Positions 63,213 through 64,000 of a stretch of 64,000 nt of DNA are shown here, piece after piece. Where the stretch lies: positions 7,524-71,523 of the forward strand of contig NZ_CAMPHV010000024.1 of the NCBI RefSeq assembly GCF_946886105.1, in the 5' to 3' direction. Within the stretch, counting starts at the first letter, position 1. The number at the start of each line of letters is the position of its first letter. The DNA comes from an uncultured Pseudomonas sp. Its GTDB lineage: Bacteria; Pseudomonadota; Gammaproteobacteria; Pseudomonadales; Pseudomonadaceae. Position numbers and translations under genes: made by a program. Below the pieces are notes generated by a model. It was not told where the DNA came from. It searched no databases and saw nothing but the letters and a program-made list of their open reading frames with translations.

Positions 63213-64000
63213 TGATCGATCTACTGCTGGCCCTGTGGCCGTTGTTCGCCTTGATTGTCGCCGGCTATTACCTGCGCCGCTGGGAATTCCCCAACGAAGC
63301 CTTCTGGCCCGGCGCCGAGCGCTTGAATTATTTCGTACTGTTCCCCGCCCTGCTGTTCAGCAGCCTGGCCATGGCGCCGCTGAACAACCCGGCGCTGCCG
63401 CGGTTGGCCCTGGCGGTGTTGCTCGGTTTGGGCATCGCCTGGTTGGCGCTGTTGCTGATGCGCCGCCTACGCGGTTGGCCGGCGGGACGTTTCGGCGCGT
63501 TCAGCCAGGGCATCCTGCGTTTCAACACCTACCTGGGGCTGGCGGCAGTCGGCAGCCTGTTCGGCCAGCAAGGCCTGACCCTGGCCGCACTGATGCTGGC
63601 CTTGATGGTGCCCACGGTGAACGTGCTGTCGGTCTGGTCGTTGACCGCCGAACGCGGCGTCAGCGCCCGCAGCCTGCTGCTGCCGATTCTGAAGAACCCG
63701 CTGATCCTCGCTTGCATCGGCGGCGCCTTGGCCAACGTCAGCGGCATCGGCTTGCCTGGCGGCAGCGACCGTCTGCTCGGCCTGCTCGCCGCCGCCAGCC
63801 TGCCGCTGGGCCTGCTCTGTGTCGGTGCGGCGCTGAAACCCGAGCAGTTGGGCCGCGAAGTGCCGGCCCTGGCCTGGAACAGCGGCCTGCGTCTGTTGGC
63901 CATGCCGTTGCTGGCCTGGGCGGTGGCTTACGGCCTGCGCCTGCCCGCCATGGAAAGCAGCGTACTGGTGCTGTTCTTCGCCCTGCCCACCGCCCCCACC
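63213..64000 (+). CDS. AEC-family permease (auxin efflux carrier type), cut by window end
   Basis: An open frame from GTG 63213 (MIDLLLALWPLFALIVAGYYLRRW) runs to the right edge without a stop, so the 3' end is missing. The 262 visible residues hold about eight hydrophobic helices, with LNYFVLFPALLFSSLAMAPL and LPLGLLCVGAALKPEQL typical of the AEC transporter family (5+5 helices). GGGG lies upstream of the start. Such permeases export or import small carboxylates or amino acids; the substrate cannot be predicted. Confidence 0.88.

Overview
The window is GC-rich, densely coding chromosomal DNA that reads as a Pseudomonas. The evidence is the D-rhamnan (A-band/common polysaccharide antigen) cluster rmd-gmd-wzm-wzt-wbpX-wbpY-wbpZ, the gcdR/gcdH/gcdG glutarate genes, split pntAA-pntAB-pntB, two DUF1127 and two DUF2388 small proteins, and many REP-like palindromes. 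About 42 protein genes are supported; the first and last are cut by the window edges. No rRNA, tRNA, CRISPR array or intact transposon was recognised.

Region 1 (1-11 kb) is c-di-GMP signalling and chemotaxis. It has the end of a GGDEF-EAL protein, then a tandemly duplicated pair of TonB-dependent receptor plus YfiR-like periplasmic protein, closed by a membrane CHASE8-type/HAMP/GGDEF/EAL protein. The layout suggests an outer-membrane to periplasm to inner-membrane circuit controlling c-di-GMP. A methyl-accepting chemotaxis protein follows.

Region 2 (11-29 kb, minus strand) has two operons. One encodes a 2432-residue secreted DUF11/SdrD-B repeat protein followed by a 1401-residue OmpA-domain outer-membrane protein. 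The other encodes an AraC-type response regulator, a 7TMR-DISM hybrid histidine kinase and a third TonB-dependent receptor. A 282-bp MITE-like element and an orphan LysR gene follow.

Region 3 (30-39 kb) is mostly core metabolism: gcdG and gcdH with divergent gcdR, the proton-translocating transhydrogenase genes, and two DUF1127 genes separated by a palindromic repeat element.

Region 4 (39-59.4 kb) is cell-surface glycan synthesis. The D-rhamnan cluster sits directly downstream of, and co-directional with, a UbiA-family phosphoribosyltransferase and a PAP2-like protein. Divergent from these lie GtrA, DprE1-like, DprE2-like and GT-C glycosyltransferase genes. The gene order GtrA-DprE1-DprE2-GT-C and the pairing UbiA-PAP2 reproduce the mycobacterial decaprenyl-phosphoryl-D-arabinose loci. 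The window therefore encodes a probable D-arabinofuranose donor pathway next to the D-rhamnan genes. A further operon carries two related glycosyltransferases, two related methyltransferases, an acyltransferase and an FkbM methyltransferase, and probably caps or decorates the surface polysaccharide.

Region 5 (59.7-64 kb) has two DUF2388 proteins, a DUF4105 envelope protein with an HExxH motif, a GFA-family protein and the start of an AEC-family permease.
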